From assembly GCF_012273895.1 (NCBI RefSeq), contig NC_052130.1, forward strand, positions 2,480,001 to 2,544,000: a stretch of DNA of 64,000 nucleotides. Direction: 5' to 3'. This DNA comes from Zerene cesonia. Its lineage: Eukaryota > Arthropoda > Insecta > Lepidoptera > Pieridae. Under the pieces are notes generated by a model. That model made no database searches. It was given only the letters and a program-made list of their open reading frames with translations, and was not told the origin of the DNA. This document shows, one piece after another, positions 1 through 14,610 of the stretch; the first letter of the stretch is position 1; every line of letters starts with the position of its first letter. The position numbers and the translations under genes are program-made.

Positions 1-953
1 ATTTTCCCTAAACAACGTTACATCCAATATTGTTAATTCCTTGTATTAAATAAGGCCGTTGTTAAGATATCTTAATAAGTTTCATTAGGAAACGATAAAT
101 GTGTAACACAATGCTGTTTAACTGACTATTTCGTCAGATGCAACATGAAACGCGCTGTAAGGGACATAAAATTGTCATAAAGCAGAAAATATGCACTATA
201 AAACGTTGAAGTGCGATTTCTTTTACGAAATAACCTGGAATGAAATTGTTTCAAGATATTTGGTCACTTCACTATTTTTATTTGTATTTGTTTTTGATTG
301 CAATGTGAAAGTAACTCTGTCTGACTCTTCTTCACGCCGAAACCACTGAACGGATTTGAATGAAATTTGGTACCAAGATTGTTTAACATGTTTCTGCGCG
401 TGACTAACATGACTGCGCGGGCGAAGTCGATTGCCGATTACTAGTTTCAAATAAGCCAAACGTTACAATAATAAAAACACAATTACTGTTTTTTCAGATT
501 TCATACAAAATTTGGTCTTACCAATTATACCCTTACTCTTTAAATATAGTATTCATATATACAACCTATGAAATTCAAGGTGCAATATCATTTTTGTGCA
601 ATAGACGTCTCTACACCTTCCACTGTCCAGCCAGTCACTTGTCCCGTCAAAATCAGTCTATTAAAGCCTGTTCATTGTATACACCTGTTAAATACCTCTT
701 TTTTGTATGCTACTTATTCGCAACTCTTTTTCTTTTCGATTATTATTGTAGCTAAGAATTTGCATACGAATAATTTGTTTTCGATGTAGTATATAAACTT
801 ATATGTGAGTTTCTTAAAGTTCGAAAATGCGATAGACTGGCAATGAATGTCGAATTGCGCGAATTTATTGGTTTTTAGATAGTTCTGTAGCGGTATTTAT
901 TGTGAAATACGACTAAATTATATCATGAAAATACGTTGTTTATTCATAAATTA

Positions 954-1100
954 CCAGCGGTCCGCCGCTGGTTTGCCCATAGTACATTTATAGCATATGC
1001 CACTCAATACAGCTTTCAAATAGGTAAAATAAATTTTTGAAATCGATTTAGTAGTCCTTGTGTGAAAACATTACATACACACATATAAAATCGCAAATGT
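954..1100 (-). mobile_element. short interspersed element, family 4, diverged copy
   Basis: It shares the order CATAGTACAT-TTATAGC, CACTCA, GCTTTC, TTTGAAATCGA and TGTGTGAAAA with copies at 3953, 23700, 26620, 38430, 41847 and 59118. Its outer end is a seven-base-pair hairpin (CCAGCGG-tccg-CCGCTGG). Confidence 0.5.
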
Positions 1101-2393
1101 TTCTTAGTTATAATATAAGTCTAAGGTTTGGAAACGGCGCATCTGTTTTGACAAAACAATGCTCTGCAAAAACATTTCGCTTGCGCGATTCAGAAACGAA
1201 ACTCGCAGTATTAGCATCATTTATCAAATTCTCAACCTATAAACTAGTAAATTATACATATAATATACAAGAGCCTCATGTAACACATATACTGTTCTAC
1301 AAAACAAATGCATGACATAATATTTGAGAGTACACCACAAATATTTATTGCCATATAAAATCGTATAAAATGATGTCAGATGACGTAGACAGAATATTAA
1401 GCGGTTGCCTAGTGATTTACTATATAGATAAGAAATGTCGGTTTGTATGGCAAACGATGCGACTTATTAGAACACAAGTTGCATATTTATATTCTCACGA
1501 TTCAAACGACACGTGAAATGCAAAAAATAAACCGCTATATACGGAAACGAGGTGGGCAGAGAGCTGGGGAACAAATGTTAGTGTTGTTGTTATGCTGAGC
1601 TGGAATATATAGAGAGACAAAGATAACTCTTTTTGATACTGTTTGTTGTTAAATTTTTTGTAAGTTTTTGTTTCTGTTATTATTGTTCTGAAGTAAATGT
1701 TGTCTATATCTACGTCTTAGAGAGACTCTTAAACATTATAATAAAAATGCACATGTTGAAACTTAATTCCAAACAAAAATGATTACTAACATTTATCTCA
1801 TGTATAGATGATGTACCCCTTCAATCGGTTGTATTAGTTGTCAATATAACCTTTAAGATGTATAATAGGGATATATAAGTAATGATATGCTGATTTTAGA
1901 AGAAAGAATACTCTGCAAATTTTACTAAATTATGATGACAAAAACTAACATACGATAAAATAAATGGTAGGATTCAAACTCGTCTTTCCCTCGACTATTG
2001 CTAAGTGCTGAATTGTTTATCGTGGAAACTTCATTCACTAACTCTCTGACTATTTTATGCGTCGGAAGTTTTTGTGGCAAAACTATGAAAACCAAACGTA
2101 TGGACCACATTTCTCATCCGGAAACACATATTAACTATTAAAGCGACATTTTTTACAAATCACACGGGAGCAAGGTGTAACGGTTTCCGATTATCGAGAA
2201 ATTTAGAGAAAACAGGATTCACTGTCATTATTTTATTGTTTTATTACTTTAACGACATTATTTTAATAATTTATAAAGAACAGAGGTTTTCTGGTTGCAT
2301 ATTCGTAAGAGGTAGTTACGAGTACCAGTAGGCCCGTAGCGTCTTTTTTATCAATTTTTCTTTTCGTTATCCTTTAACCTTTTAAAAGTGGGT

Positions 2394-2512
2394 AATTTAG
2401 TTTATGGGCAGTGTTGATCGCTTACCATCAGACGAACCCCCAGCTCAGGTGCACGCTCTAGGATGCACGCGGCGAATCTAGTTCGTGGTGGTTTATGGTC
2501 TAAACCCTAGCA
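2394..2512 (+). repeat. short interspersed repeat fragment
   Basis: It contains GATCGCTTACCATCAGACGA and TTATGGTCTAAACCCT, the latter shared with the fragment at 58290. Such phrases are typical of lepidopteran SINE or LINE tails; I cannot assign a class. Confidence 0.4.
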
Positions 2513-2749
2513 GTAATAACTGTTAATATTTACATACTATGTATATGTATATAAATATAAGTTATTATTGAATGTATGTGTAATAATTAAATTCAAGCAA
2601 CAATATTAAAGAATATCGTTAACTTCATAACAAAGACAATTTATCAAAAGTCTAATACTTCTAAAGTTGTAACTAAGTTCGGTTTTCTATGTAACCTTTT
2701 ATTAAACGATTGAATGATTGCGTTTTAATAATTTCAACAATTATAAAAA

Positions 2750-2887
2750 CTAGTTAGCTATCTCACTTAAAATATTGTCCATTTCTGAGTAATTCGCGTT
2801 TTAATAATAAGCTCCAAAAACTAGTTAGCTATCTCACTTAAAATATTGTCCATTTCTGAGTAATTCGCGTTTTAATAATAAGCTCCA
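2750..2887 (+). repeat. 71-bp tandem duplication
   Basis: Two copies of a 71-base unit starting CTAGTTAGCTATCTCAC lie head to tail; the overlap is essentially identical, so the duplication is recent. Confidence 0.9.
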
Positions 2888-3952
2888 TAAATTAGTAAAT
2901 AACAGCCAAAGGAAATAATACGTCGCTATCTCGGTTAATCTTAATAAAGAAAAATTAATTGAGAACTAATTTATGCATAAATTGTTAACTATTGCCATTT
3001 AATAACCTAATATGAAACGCTGTGAAGATTAGTATCGGCGTATACGCGTACAAATAAAACGATCCTTATAATTGAAGTGCGTCTTCGAGAAGATTCCTTC
3101 TAAAACACGAGTCTATAACGACATGATAGTTATTTGTCGGGAGCCTGTCGTGAGTACGTAATGTCCGAGTCCTGTACTGAGAGTACATACGAGTTGGGCA
3201 ATTTAAACATGGGAGTACTTATGAACTGCCCCGACTACTCCGCAGGTTTAGGGGAGCAATGACCTATATCCTAGCCGGAATCGAGGCGCAGAATAAAGAT
3301 TCAAACGCACCAACGTCAAACGCCAATAGTAAACTCTATTTTTTGTGTATTAGAATCCAGTTCTAATCATGGATTTCAGTAATAATTTTCGGACGATAAC
3401 GTCACATGTCACTTTTCCCTCCAATTCCAATTTGATTCTTATTAGTCTGTACAGCGTTCGAAAATCAAAATGCGACGGAACATTTTTATGTTGTTTAAAA
3501 TTAACCTTCATCTCGTGAAGTTTATGTTTTTTAAGAATTTATACCCGGATCGTCGGTGGTACGTTGACTTGGTTATTTTTAACCAATCCAAAAGTTTATT
3601 ACTAACGCTTACGCAATTAATAGGAGTTTTTATTAGGTCGGTAAAGGACTAGAACTCTTTGACTGCAGCGGCTTTCAATGAGTTTTATTTAGGGATCGAG
3701 TTGAATGTTATTTGAAAAACTTGAACGTAGATAACATTAATGTTATAATATGAAGGCAGTGGGCATAAATGCTGATGCCGTATCAATACTCCTTGATGAC
3801 CGCGCGTATGATTAACAGGTTTTAAGGATACTTACTTATTATGTATGAGGTAACTTTGTACTAGGCTTTGAAAATACTTTGATAATTATATCCTAACAAT
3901 GACATTCTAAAATTAAATACTAAACGTTCACGATGAAGCGTTTGTTAACATA

Positions 3953-4102
3953 CTAGCTATTCGCTCAGGCTTAGCCTATGGTACAGTTATAGTTTATGTC
4001 ACTCAGTCAAGATGCTTTCTAATGGTGAAAGAATCTTTCAAATCAATCCATCAATTTTTGTGTGAAAACTTTGTACATACAACATACAAATATTCACATG
4101 TT
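3953..4102 (-). mobile_element. short interspersed element, family 4
   Basis: Begins CTAGCTATTCGCTCAGGC, with GTCACTCAG, CTTTCTAATGGTGAAAGAAT and TTTTTGTGTGAAAACTTTG. The CTAG terminus suggests a Helitron-like origin. Confidence 0.55.
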
Positions 4103-4629
4103 TCCTGTTTATTATATTAGTTTAATTTATTATTGCGTATGGTTATGTTCATATTTCATTTTTATTGCAGCAGTGAGGGGCCAAAACAGAACGTTTACAC
4201 ATGAAAAATAGGTAATGTCCATTTTTAATATCCACTTAAAACGAATTAGTGGGACGTGGTTAAAAATGGTTGCTTCAATAAAATTCCTTTCATATAATTG
4301 TTGTGTTTTGGAGCAGCTGCAACATAAACAATATATATACAATTTACATTACCCGCGCAAAAAACACATTCGCATATAATAATACATTATTATTTTAATT
4401 TTGTAATGACATAAACATGATACAACGTTAAAAATGGATCGAATGTATTAATCAAAAAATTCTAGTACATAGTTAATCATTATATTATAGAGTTATTAAC
4501 TATTACTTCATTTAAATAATCTGTTTTTTTATTTTATTTTAGGTATTGATCAGTCGAATTCTACAAACGAGAAAATAAAAATATTGCCGTTTCTACGCAA
4601 TCCTTTTCATCATTCATTCATATAAAAGA

Positions 4630-4830
4630 CTAGCTGCGCCCTGCGGTTTCACCCGCGTAAGTTCGTATCCCGTAGGAATATCGGGATAAAAAGTTGCCTA
4701 TATATTATTCCAGTTGTTCAGCTGTCTATGTACCAAATTTCATTGTAATCGGTTCAGTAGTTTTTGCGTGAAAGAGCAACAAACACATACACATCCTTAC
4801 AAACTTTCGCATTAATAATATTAGTAGGAT
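4630..4830 (-). mobile_element. Helitron-like non-autonomous element, family 1 (about 200 bp)
   Basis: Read on the minus strand it starts ATCCTACTAATATTA and ends CTAG, with the hairpin-forming CGCGGGTGAAACCGC just before the end. Six copies of this family lie in the window. TC/CTAG termini, a subterminal hairpin and no target duplication are Helitron marks; the sequence resembles the Lep1-type elements common in Lepidoptera. It has no coding capacity. Confidence 0.75.
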
Positions 4831-5060
4831 ATTAATCCATCGAAAGCATACGGTTTAACTACAATTTAAATTACCCTATGTTATTTCTACAACCACAACA
4901 ATTCAAACGATGCCCCGTACTAACGATGTTCTTCGTAATAAAACTCAAATACTATTAGAACATTATACATTTTTGAGTAAATGTTGAGCGTTGTAGATGA
5001 ATTTAGACTGGATTGAATCGGCCGCATATAAAGGTGCGTTTTCCTAAATGCCAGACTATA

Positions 5061-5250
5061 CTAGCTTTTGCCCGCGGCTTCGAACGCGTTAATTCGAAGT
5101 AGTTTAATAGATGTTATTATACATATAAACCTTCCTCTTGAATCACTCTATCTATTAAAAAAAAACATCAAAATCCGTTGCGTAGTTTTAAAGATTTATA
5201 TTGGGACATAGGGACAGGAAAAGCGACTTCGTTTTATACTATGTAGTGAT
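5061..5250 (-). mobile_element. Helitron-like non-autonomous element, family 2 (about 190 bp)
   Basis: On plus it runs from CTAGCTTTTGCCCGCGGC to ACTATGTAGTGAT; read on minus it starts TCACTACATAGTA and ends CTAG. It shares AACCTTCCTCTTGAATCACT with three other copies in the window. Non-coding. Confidence 0.7.
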
Positions 5251-5870
5251 AACACACTTATGAGTTGTGACTAGATCTTATCTTATAACTAGATGATGTG
5301 ATGATGATATGATATTTATGCTGTATATTGCTAATTGATTGTGTATCGATATATTGATGAGCATTTCAGAGATTTAACAAAATACTTAGAGATACCAGGA
5401 AATCAGGAAAGATGTGTAATATTCCTTGTTCATTACGTCCTTTTACTATAAAATGTACAGTAAAATGACAGAATGGTAAGATTCTTTAATCAAATGCAGC
5501 GAACTGAAGTATGAATGAATTTATTGATTGGTTCGGTTAGGTTTTTAAAAAAATAGACTTACACTAACTATGTTTCTTTTATTTTCCTACAAACTTGGAA
5601 TAATGGCGTTTATTTTTATTAAAACAGTTCATATTGACCTCCAAATCACTCACGAATACATATATTTTTATTAAGAACAAACATTGAACAAATGGCCAAT
5701 ATGTTTTCGAGTTTACCAAAAGTGAAATTAATCTTTGAAGTTTTCTGAGCTATTTTAGCTTGAAGTCTATACAACACTATACGCGCAACTCATTTCCGTT
5801 CGTATTCGTTTTTGATTGTATATAACAAAGTTTAATCACATCATATAGACATCATAAAATTTATAGTATT

Positions 5871-6026
5871 ACTACCTGACCCGGCAATCAATGTTCTGCC
5901 TTCCTCTTATCATTTAGGGGTATGAAAATAGATACTTATAAGAATTATTATCATCAGAATCGGTCTAGCCGCTTCGGAGGATTATGGAAACTTACATTGT
6001 GACACGAGAATTTTATATGTATTGAG
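5871..6026 (-). mobile_element. Helitron-like family 3 copy
   Basis: The plus strand shows ACCTGACCCGGCAATCAATG near one end and CATTGTGACACGAGAATTTT near the other, the reverse of the 43181 element. The CTAG end has changed to GTAG. Confidence 0.55.
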
Positions 6027-8683
6027 AAGAGATTTAGTTTTTTACGTCAATGTTGAGTTCTAGGTCTTTATCATGTATTCAATTAAAGTATACCTATTTT
6101 ACTTATTTCTAAACCTAGAAACTCATTCACATGTTGTCAATGTCCATATTATGTACATTCATTGATTATTTATTATGTGATAGGGGAATATTATAGACAG
6201 CACGTTTTCAAGACTGCTGTTTATTTGCTTCAAAATTATACGAAGGACTCAGATGTTTATTTGCTTCCCGATCATGAGTCAATGTGTAAATATGAGTATA
6301 CTTATGTATGTTTGTTCTATCCACTCACGAATACAAAGAGGTTGTCTATGTTTGAATTTCACGGTTTAACTGATATGAGTGTAAATATCGGATTTTGGAG
6401 CATATGAGAGTTATGTAAAGGGGCCGTGGTTACGATGTAAAGGGGTCGTGTGGATTTTTTTTTTATTTTGATTTGACTGAGAAGTTTTATAACAAATAGC
6501 TTTTATTAAAATCTAAGTTTCGGTGTTGGCTATTACTTAACATAGCCGATTGACAAAGCTATGATTCGTACGCATATAAGTAACGTACGTATACAGTTTA
6601 ATGCATCAATTTATTTTTTATTATATTCCCTTACATTGCATTTTAAAACACCTAATAAGACTTTAAGACTAAGTTATTTATTTATTATACTATAATCCTG
6701 TTGAATAATAAATTCTAAATCACTTCAATGGTATATAGGATAAAATGATTTACAATATGGTCACACGTATCGTATGACTATTGACCGCATTATTTAAAGA
6801 ACGTGGCCTTAGCTTCCTTTTGTGTAAAAAAAGGAATTTGACTTTAAAAATGTATTAACTTGTAAAATTTCAAGGTTATATCCAAGAGACTGAATACTTT
6901 TTGCAGGCGTGTCATTTACAAGTTTAATCGTATAGGTGTTTAGTTATTAATATTTAGTTTATGTTAATATTATAGCGCTTTATAAATAAAAAAAATTATG
7001 CTCTGTTTTAACAGATATATATGGATAAATCCAATAATATTTAAAATTATACAGATTTGCGTATTTCCTAAGGTGTCAATAACTGAAGCAATAAGGCTAT
7101 TAAAAATAAATTGAAAATGACAGTTGATATTACTAGACGGTTTTTGACACTGGCAAGAAAATAACGTTTTTTTTGTTCTTCATGTCAAACAGTTGACTGT
7201 GTAATGGATATTATTGTAAAAGAATATACATAGATTATGATTTTTTTATCAATTCATATAATCAAATAGTAGCAGTAGTAGAATACAGACCTTAACATTC
7301 ATGTTTTTTTAATGAGTAAGAACTATGCAGTATAGATGTGTTATGGACCTCAAAACAATAGTTAGTTATTTTTCTGCATGTCTATTTGGATGTGTCAATC
7401 ACGTAAAAATCACTGGGCAGATTATGACATAATTTTATATGGTGTTAGACCAAATAGATTATAATAACATATTACGTCTTAGATTTAACTTATAGAACAC
7501 TTTTTATTCAAAAAAAATGAGGCAGGGTTATTCAATATCCATATGCCCAGTGGAAAAAAATAATTAGTGAATTTAAAATGGTGAATATTTGTGTAGTTAA
7601 ATGAGGCAATATTAGATAGAGATATAAAAGAGAAATACAAGCTTATAAGTAGAATTTTTGATATAGATAAGCTAAGTTCATAAAAAAGTACAAAACTTCG
7701 TAGTCCATAGGTGGAAGTCTAGCTTGTGATAACACGTATCCATGAAATGAAATTTGCTTTTAAAAGCAAAATTGTATTAATACAAATGAAGACAAAAAAA
7801 CTGCTAAATATACTTCCATGTTTTTTCCTACAATTTGAATAATTATAAATTTGTTGGTGAGAGATTTTTCAATTCGTCCTGTTGTTCCTGATAATACCGC
7901 GTTCAAAAACACGAACAAACCCTCCGGTTTATATATTATTAGTAATAGTTAAGTGTACATATTTTTATTAATTTATAACCTCATCAAATTATAATAAAAA
8001 CAACTTAAATCAGTATTATTTTTATTTAAAATCCAATAAACACTTATTCAAAACTTATAGCCCCAAATTATCGGGTGAAATCATGGATATTTCTCACATT
8101 GACCCAAAAATAATATCAATTTATTAAACGGCGTAATTTAAATTGCTCTCAACGATTCCGTTAAAATATTTAATCTGTTACACAACGAAATACCGAAAAG
8201 AATTAAAAAGGCCATGTCCGCACAGTATAAAGGAATGGCGATTTTTATTGAAATAAAAAAATGCGGTTTGTAACTGCATTTTTGTTTCATTGAGTAGGTG
8301 TAAAATGAATACGAAGGCCGGTCGCTTGAATTTTACGTGTTATTAATAATCAAGATTATTGCTTTAACTAGTTCTGTAAATGATCCATTTTGTCTACATT
8401 TTTAAATAGACATATAAGGCATTGTTTAGACAGTGACAGATTTACTATTTAGTCAAGAGAATAGTAAAAAGGTCATATTAGATATATGCAAATGTCGATG
8501 TAAATCTTTGTATTGATGTATTTGATGTGTTGGGTATATTGAGGAACTAATGCTATGCTTATTTACTATCATTATTTATTTCTTAACTTTATTATATACA
8601 TGGAGTGAATAGGCAAGAAAATTTTAGCTACCTACACCTATCTATTCCTAGGAGTCGGATGCTTTATAAAATTATATATTCAA

Positions 8684-8840
8684 CTAGCTTTTGCCGATGT
8701 TATTATACATAAACCTCCCTCTTGAATCACTCTATTTATTAAAAAAACCTCATCAAAATCCGTTACGTAGTTTCAAAGATTTAAGCATACATAGGGACAT
8801 AGGGACGGAGAAACGGCTTTGCTTAATACTATGTAGTGAT
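8684..8840 (-). mobile_element. Helitron-like family 2 copy, internally deleted
   Basis: Both ends are present (CTAGCTTTTGCC and ATGTAGTGAT), but the segment carrying the GCGGCTTCG arm and the AATTCGAAGTAG stretch is missing. Confidence 0.68.
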
Positions 8841-11800
8841 TAATCAGAATCCTAACTTATCACTTTATACCAATAAACACGAATAGTTTAAAGTAAGTAT
8901 GAACGGTTGGAACAATTTGGCAATTTTCTCGAATCATCGTTTAAACGCGAGGAAGGTTTGAGAATGACTATCTGGGAATGAAATATTAATCCCATTCTGG
9001 ATGTTGCTGAGTTGCTAATTCTTAAATAAAATGCCCAGTATCTTCTCACTAGCATCTTAATAGATATCATCATTTTTAATATTAATTTTATTAGGCATAA
9101 GTTATTAAAGTAAATGTTCATTGCGATTAATAAATAATAGTAGATTTATTAATCTATTTGACCTTTCCTATTCCTTATGAAGACGTAAAACAAGTATGTA
9201 TAATGTATGTCTGAAAATGTACCTATTTGATACAAAATATGGTTTTATATGTACTTTTTTTTATTATTAGAAAAATAAAACTCTAACGATACCGAATGCA
9301 TGGATGCATCCACTCAAAATTATTTTTCGATTGTCATAAAAGTGATAAAATGTCAATTAAACTGGCAGCTTGTTAAGTCTCAGCCACTGCGATAAAAAAA
9401 GAAAAAAAATAATAATCAACTGTCAAAATAGTTTGTTCAATATATCCGCCGCCATTTTAAACAAGAAACCATAACAATGGATGCGCTCGATTACTCAATC
9501 AACATACCTCAAGATAAGGTTTAAAATGCAGCTATAATGACCGCATTCAAATTAAATAGGTCATTCCACCCCATATCTTGGGGTCAGTACCCCATAAGTA
9601 ACAGGACTATGTTTTTTAGAGGTCCATGAAGGAATCATTTTTTATCGGCACCTAACGCTCGTGTTTTGGTTATATGGTTACCGTTAAATATTATTGTACA
9701 CGTGAGAGTAATATGGGATAAATCTGAAGATGAGGCAACATTTGTCATCTTTTCTTAGATACGCTGGAAAAGTTTGGCTTTTTGTAGAGAGCCTTTTCTA
9801 GAGCGGTTGTTTCTATTAGTAATTCAGTTTTGTTTAGGGGAATTTATAATGTGATTATTATATTAATATTTTATATACATTTGAAAAAGTACGAAATATT
9901 CTCTTAAATTAATTGTAACTATAACCATAAATATAGAAAACATTAACATAACAGAAAACACCAACAAACATAGCTCATTAATTTGCTGCAATAAACTTCC
10001 ACAAAATCAAACATGTTCCATATTCGAATTTCAAAATTTAACGATCGTCCTATCCACAAATCCGAAGATAACCGTCCGACAGTACTGTGTAGCGGGCTTC
10101 CGCATTCCGGCCGGCCGCCGACCCAGTGCGCCAGTGCCCGCGTATCCCTGATCCTGCCGCGGGACGTGACGCTCTATCGATGTTCTAATATCGATACTTT
10201 GTTAACCTATTTATCGATTGAAAATAGGAGACATTACAGTTGGGTATCATATAAAAATACATTGTGTTTGTTGACGGTATAAATTTGCAAACACGAAGCG
10301 ATGGAAAAGGAATACGCGTGAGCTAATAGATTCGATGTTATGTATAGAATTATAGCTACTGTTAGTTACATTTCAAGAAGCTAGTGTTAATTAATAGTAA
10401 TTTAATAAATTAAATTGACAGCTTAATTAACTATCAACTTAATTAGGATGTGTTTGGTGTGGCAAGTCTACAGTGTTGATTATTGTGGTTAACCTAATTA
10501 ATTTTTAATATAATAAATTGCAGTTTATATTTAGAGAAGCAATAAGCGTTATGAATTAAATAATAATAAAACATCGTCCTTTTTCATTCGCAATAAGAAT
10601 ATCGTCAATAATAGATTTAACCATTTTTGGACTGAGATAAAAACTTGGTTTGATATTGAGTCGCAATTAGCACCGAACTCCACTTACAATCAACATTAAA
10701 TAAAACTAATTACACAACCGTTTATTGTTATTAATTAATAAGAAACACTAACTTCAAAAATAGATGTTATTATAATAAAGTTTAATAAACAGATGTTTGG
10801 GGAGCACCTGTACGTTCTTAGTGCTTGTCGAAAAATATTCCATTTATTCGTTTTTTGTTATCGACACGATAAACTTCGAATAGAATCAACTCATACATCG
10901 AGTAATATTACGATGCTCGAGTCGACGCAACCTGTTTAATTTCCAACAGGTGGCGCTACTTACCTTTTTAGGATATGTGTTTCGACATTGAGTAAGCTAT
11001 AGTGTCCACGCGCCACAGATAATAAAAAATGCATATATTATGTACGGCCATATCACTTTAGAAGTCGATTTTAAGATCATTTTATTATTTGAGTATAATT
11101 GGTCACTACTCACGTCATAAAACCGCATTCCTTGTAACAATACTTTGTTATGATAGTTGCATAAAAATACATTTAAGTTTCTTTTATTATTGAATTATAA
11201 TTGTAAAATTCCACAAATCGTATCTACATGATTTAATTAATCAACCTTTAGTGTGAAAAACCCATTTGATTTGTGTATGTATGCAGCTTTTAGCACCTAC
11301 AATTAAGCAGGTTAGGAAAGAACTTGTGTTTATAACAAAAAATTAGGAACATAAGAATAAAGACAAAAAAAACTCCAGCAAGGAATTGTGCAAGTCTCTA
11401 TCCCCCCCCGAAAACTACCCTGAACCATCCAGTGGTTCACTATTTTCTTTCCATTTATTAAGCTAGTTGATATCAATAATCAATGCTTAATTCTTTTTAT
11501 TGTTATACATTTAACTATGATATTTTATACACTCATGTTTTGTTATCTGGAAGATCTGTTTTCAGGTTCATCTCTTATTACCCACTAGATTATAGTTTGT
11601 TATTGTTATATATATTTTTCGCGAGTAATCATGGTATTTTTTGACCCATAATTATGATCTAATAATACATATTTAATGAAACAGTGTAGCTATATACCCT
11701 TCATTGCATAGCGTATAACACTACACTTTATATATCTACGCTAAAGTTAACGTGTTCTTCCGTGTTAACGTGTTATCCTTCACCCTAACAATTTTTAGTC

Positions 11801-13458
11801 TGTAAATAATTTCGCATCATAACTACATCAGTTAAATCAATACATACACCCCTACACACACACATACACCCCTGTATCTAGTAAACAATATTGATTTCAA
11901 TTAGTTCTAAGCTAGCCCATGTTGAGTATTTTGTATTCACAAAGCGATAGGTCTTCTATAGGAATATAGTTTTTCAGGATTTGAAGATTTAAAATTAACC
12001 AATCTTGCGGAGGTTGAAAAGAATTGATAAAATATTTGCAATAAATAGCAACCAGTTGATTCCGGTAGATCGTTAATCATGAACAGGAATTCTAACGGCC
12101 CTAGGTTACCTTGGTTTGAATGTGTGTATGTGGGTACGGCTTAGGAATATGGCCCTCGTCATATGTTGTTGCTAATCAGACAAATGACCATATATCATAA
12201 ACAATATATATGCATTGAATTACAATTTTCAACAATATTTTCTTAACTTTATAAACTTCATGATTTTAAACACTACTTGAATACGAAATCATAAATTTCT
12301 TTTTTAAATGAATAATAGTGTTGACTAGTCGCAAGACTCCATGAAATCTCAATAATACAAAAAATGCATTTTTCACCCTTCAACCTCTTCACCTCACCTA
12401 GTCGATGTTCTATAAACTATCGATAATCACTGTATTCATCCCTATCGATGTTTAACGGGTCGCAGCCCTACATAGGATAGATACATGAGTACCGCTAGAC
12501 GAGTCATCGATGTTAGGGCATTAGTTATAAGATAGACTGAGCTTGTAGTTTATAATGCATAATTTAGCTTATAAGAAACATACTGTATACATAATCATTC
12601 CTAGAGAGAATACATGTGCTTTGGAGATTTTTTATTAATGTATAAATATAATGGAATTTCGTAACGATTCAATAATAAAAAATAAATTGCTTATCTGTTC
12701 AAGAATACAGTATAAGGTAGCCAAGCAGTAAGCTGTGGCTCTAAATTCAAATATAAATAATATAGTTAATTTCTTGTGAATTACACATAGCTTTGAAGAG
12801 AATAATTTGTTGACTCCAATAAACGAGAGTCGTAGTTATATAAGTTAATGTCGCATGCATATTGTTAAAGTTGTAGTTTTAAAATTTAAATAGTGATTTT
12901 ATAATTAATTTCTTACAAAATTGTGATATTATAATTGATCGGCTTCCTTTCTTACAATTAGCAATAAGTAAACGCTATTAAAATTACGGTAAGGTAATAT
13001 TTCTGGACATTTAACGGGTAGTTAGATAATAAAGCCATCTCCGAATTGTCCGTTTTCAATATGGGGATTCAAAAAGCCTTATTTATACCTAGGTATTGCA
13101 TTGTAATGATAATACTTTACAATACTTTATATTATATTTCTAATATTTGGAGATCCTATAGTAAGAGTAAATTCTTAATCAGAATGCCTTTAGATACGGT
13201 TCGTTTTTGCAATTAATAATTACGTGGTTGCGCCTTTTGGGGTAATAATCTTAATCTTAACAAACTAGTAAGCTTGTTGACTGTTCATATGATTTGCTGA
13301 CCAGTATATGCTTGTTGCGTTATGGATTCATCTATTATCCCAACTTCTGAGGTATTATTATTATAATAATATTATATTACCTGCCTAGTAACATAACTTG
13401 GTTAGGAATGTAGCTATTGCAGTTCTTAATATTTGTTAATTGTATTCTAATTATAATA

Positions 13459-13660
13459 TCCTACACTAACATAATAAATGCGAAAGTTTGTGCAGATGTG
13501 TGTGTGTTTGTTGCTCTTTCACGCAAAAACTACTGAGCCGATTGCAATGATATTTGGTACCTAGATAGCTGGACAACTGGAATAACATATAGGCAACTTT
13601 TTATCCCTATATTCCTACAGGATACGGACTTACGCGGGTGAAACCGCAGGGCGCAGCTAG
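13459..13660 (+). mobile_element. Helitron-like non-autonomous element, family 1
   Basis: Full-length copy in forward orientation, starting TCCTACACTAAC and ending GCGCAGCTAG. The internal CACGCAAAAACTACTGA stretch and the GTGAAACCGC hairpin arm are intact. Confidence 0.75.
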
Positions 13661-14165
13661 TGAATAATAAAGTACGCTGTGTGTGACGGGAGTACGGGTA
13701 GGCATGCGCCTTAATCTAGTCTTGTTTTGATTTTTCTGTCGCCTGTCTGGATTTTAAACTGTTAATTATTTACAGGAAGATAGTATTTAATATTACTAGC
13801 TAACTGATTGTCTTTCACCACTTACAATGTAAGTAAAAATAAAAAATACTATAAGTTTTTGATAAGACCTTTAGAACATACGAAGAATTAAAACGAAAAC
13901 AAATTAATTCTGTATTACACTATTCAATTTGACAAACATTTAATTTAAATTAATAATGCAATCAAAAGAACATTATTGAGGAATGTTTAGTTTGTGAATT
14001 TTATAAAGACGGGTGGTGAATTCAATCTTTAATCTCTTACCAAGCATTTCAGCATATTTACTCTCAACTTCTTAATATTACTTGTTAGTTAATCGATAAG
14101 ATTAAAAAAAAAAGGATGGAGAAATTCGACCATGAAGAGGGATTCAAAGTTTTTTATATTTATAA

Positions 14166-14368
14166 CTAGCTGCGCCCCGCGGTTTCACCCGCGTAAGTCT
14201 GTATCCCGTAGGAATATCGAGATGAAAAGTTGCATATATGTTATTCCAGTTATCCCAGCTATCTACGTACCAAATTTCATTGCAATCGGGTTAGTGGTTT
14301 TTGTGTGAAAGAGCAACAAACACACACACACATCTTTAGAAACTTTCGCACTTATAATATTAATAGGA
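14166..14368 (-). mobile_element. Helitron-like non-autonomous element, family 1
   Basis: Full-length reverse copy beginning CTAGCTGCGCCCCGCGG on plus and ending AATAGGAT. It is the first of three short elements lying almost end to end between 14.17 and 14.78 kb. Confidence 0.75.
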
Positions 14369-14412
14369 TTTACATTTAATACTTTTAAACTAAACACTAA
14401 AAGACATAAGTA

Positions 14413-14610
14413 TTTCTCTCTCGCTCTTCCCGGCTCCACCCGATTTTTTTATCCCCAGGGAGCACTTAATCGGGATAAAAAGCATCCTATCACCCAAGTG
14501 AGCTCATAGCTCCTGTCTGTATACCAAATGTCATGAAAATCTTTTCGGCAGTTTCATCGCGATTAACGGACAATCATTCGAACAAACAAACTTACACATT
14601 TATAATATTA
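14413..14610 (-). mobile_element. short interspersed element, family 5 (reverse)
   Basis: On minus it starts AATATTATAAATGTGTAAGT, carries GTATACAGACAGGAG and GATAGGATGCTTTTTATCCC, and ends near GGGTGGAGCCGGGAAGAGCG. It is related to the element at 29076. It contains no coding frame. Confidence 0.6.
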
